This document shows positions 6,495 through 6,846 of a DNA stretch of 6,846 nt, piece after piece. Within the stretch, counting starts at the first letter, position 1; the number at the start of each line of letters is the position of its first letter. The stretch is from Methanobacteriota archaeon (GTDB lineage: Archaea > Thermoplasmatota > Poseidoniia > Poseidoniales > Poseidoniaceae): positions 3,370-10,215 of the forward strand of contig PBUZ01000065.1 in assembly GCA_002728035.1 (NCBI GenBank), read 5' to 3'. A program made the position numbers and the translations under genes. The notes below the pieces were generated by a model. The model was not told where the DNA came from. It saw nothing but the letters and a program-made list of their open reading frames with translations, and made no database searches.

Positions 6495-6515
6495 TGAAGC
6501 CGTCGCTCGGCTTCA
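6495..6515 (-). other. Perfect 8-bp hairpin covering the S8e stop codon
   Basis: TGAAGCCG (6495-6502) and CGGCTTCA (6508-6515) are exact reverse complements around a 5-base loop. In the minus-strand message the stem opens with the UGA stop codon of S8e and closes 36 bases before the SRP19 start, leaving the SRP19 ribosome binding site (6466-6469) free. There is no T-run directly after the stem, so it is not a standard intrinsic terminator. It could shape translation termination, RNA processing or the ratio of the two proteins. Confidence 0.6.
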
Positions 6516-6846
6516 CTCGAGCAGAACGCCGTTGATGACACCGTCTTTACCGGGTCGCGACGTGATGCGCACTCGGCCTTTGTCGGTCTCGATGACAGCG
6601 CCCTTGACGAGGATGTTTCGTCGAACGTAGTTGGGGTCCGAGGCGTTCTCGACCACGCTGTGGATGGAACCCAAGGTGGTCTTGCCGGTCTTGGGGTTGT
6701 TGATGCTGACCTGGTTGGCGGCCATGACGCGGACCATGGTGTTGCCACCGGTCTTGCGGTAGATCTTGCGCTTGGGCTCACCAACGAGGGCGAATTGCTT
6801 CTCCGTTGAGATTTCAGTGGCTCGCTTGCCGCGTGCCTGAACCTTT
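6513..6846 (-). CDS. rps8e: Ribosomal protein S8e (30S subunit), C-terminal part, start beyond right edge
   Basis: S8e is a small-subunit ribosomal protein found in archaea and eukaryotes and absent from bacteria. The frame is open from the right edge to the TGA at 6513-6515 and gives 110 residues. The N-terminal visible part reads KVQARGKRATEI, matching the family's ...KARGKR... segment, so only some 15 residues are missing from a typical length near 125. Further on come a TGGNT turn and a central strand region, then NYVRRNILVKGAVIETDKGR, the most conserved block. The protein ends TSRPGKDGVINGVLLE, the standard S8e C-terminus. An internal ATG at 6737 would drop the conserved ARGKR part and is not the true start. 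SRP19 follows downstream on the same strand. Gene identity is very secure; the promoter and start lie outside the window. Confidence 0.96.
   Translation of the reverse strand, partial: KVQARGKRATEISTEKQFALVGEPKRKIYRKTGGNTMVRVMAANQVSINNPKTGKTTLGSIHSVVENASDPNYVRRNILVKGAVIETDKGRVRITSRPGKDGVINGVLLE

Noticed and set aside
6261..6630. Overlapping plus-strand open frames opposite SRP19 and S8e
   Set aside because: Both conserved minus-strand proteins cover this stretch, and the plus-strand translations show no domain or ribosome binding site of note.

Overview
This window looks like chromosomal DNA from a euryarchaeon. The best guess is a planktonic marine lineage such as Marine Group II/Poseidoniales; that rank is inference. 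The archaeal signs are ribosomal protein S8e and SRP19, which bacteria lack, an archaeal-type family B DNA polymerase with a terminal PCNA-binding-like motif, a cupredoxin that appears to be read from a leaderless transcript, and secreted proteins rich in Asp, Asn and Thr. Coding density is very high. No tRNA, rRNA, CRISPR array, insertion sequence or phage gene is visible.

Layout, left to right. A minus-strand run reads, in transcription order, DNA polymerase B (4316 to 1626), a PKD-domain lipoprotein (1598 to 372) and the first 118 codons of pyruvate kinase (356 to 1, cut by the window edge). The gaps are 27 and 15 bases, and each gene has its own Shine-Dalgarno-like sequence, so the three are probably co-transcribed. 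A 160-base divergent intergenic region (4317-4476) separates polB from a plus-strand class IV branched-chain aminotransferase (4477-5493). That gene runs tail-to-tail into a minus-strand membrane-anchored cupredoxin (5969 to 5478), with 16 bases shared. Further right, also on the minus strand, are SRP19 (6458 to 6015) and the 3' part of ribosomal protein S8e (from the right edge to 6513).

The genes serve separate housekeeping jobs: replication, glycolysis, branched-chain amino acids, ribosome and signal recognition particle, plus two cell-surface proteins. S8e and SRP19 form a translation and protein-export pair typical of archaeal genomes. The polymerase, lipoprotein and pyruvate kinase have no obvious functional link beyond sharing a strand.

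I found no convincing novel system. Points worth a second look are a near-perfect 18-bp tandem duplication lengthening the basic tail of SRP19, a perfect hairpin covering the S8e stop codon, a PIP-box-like end on the polymerase, a cupredoxin with two possible membrane anchors and a sequon-rich linker, and the calcium-loop-like acidic stretch in the lipoprotein.
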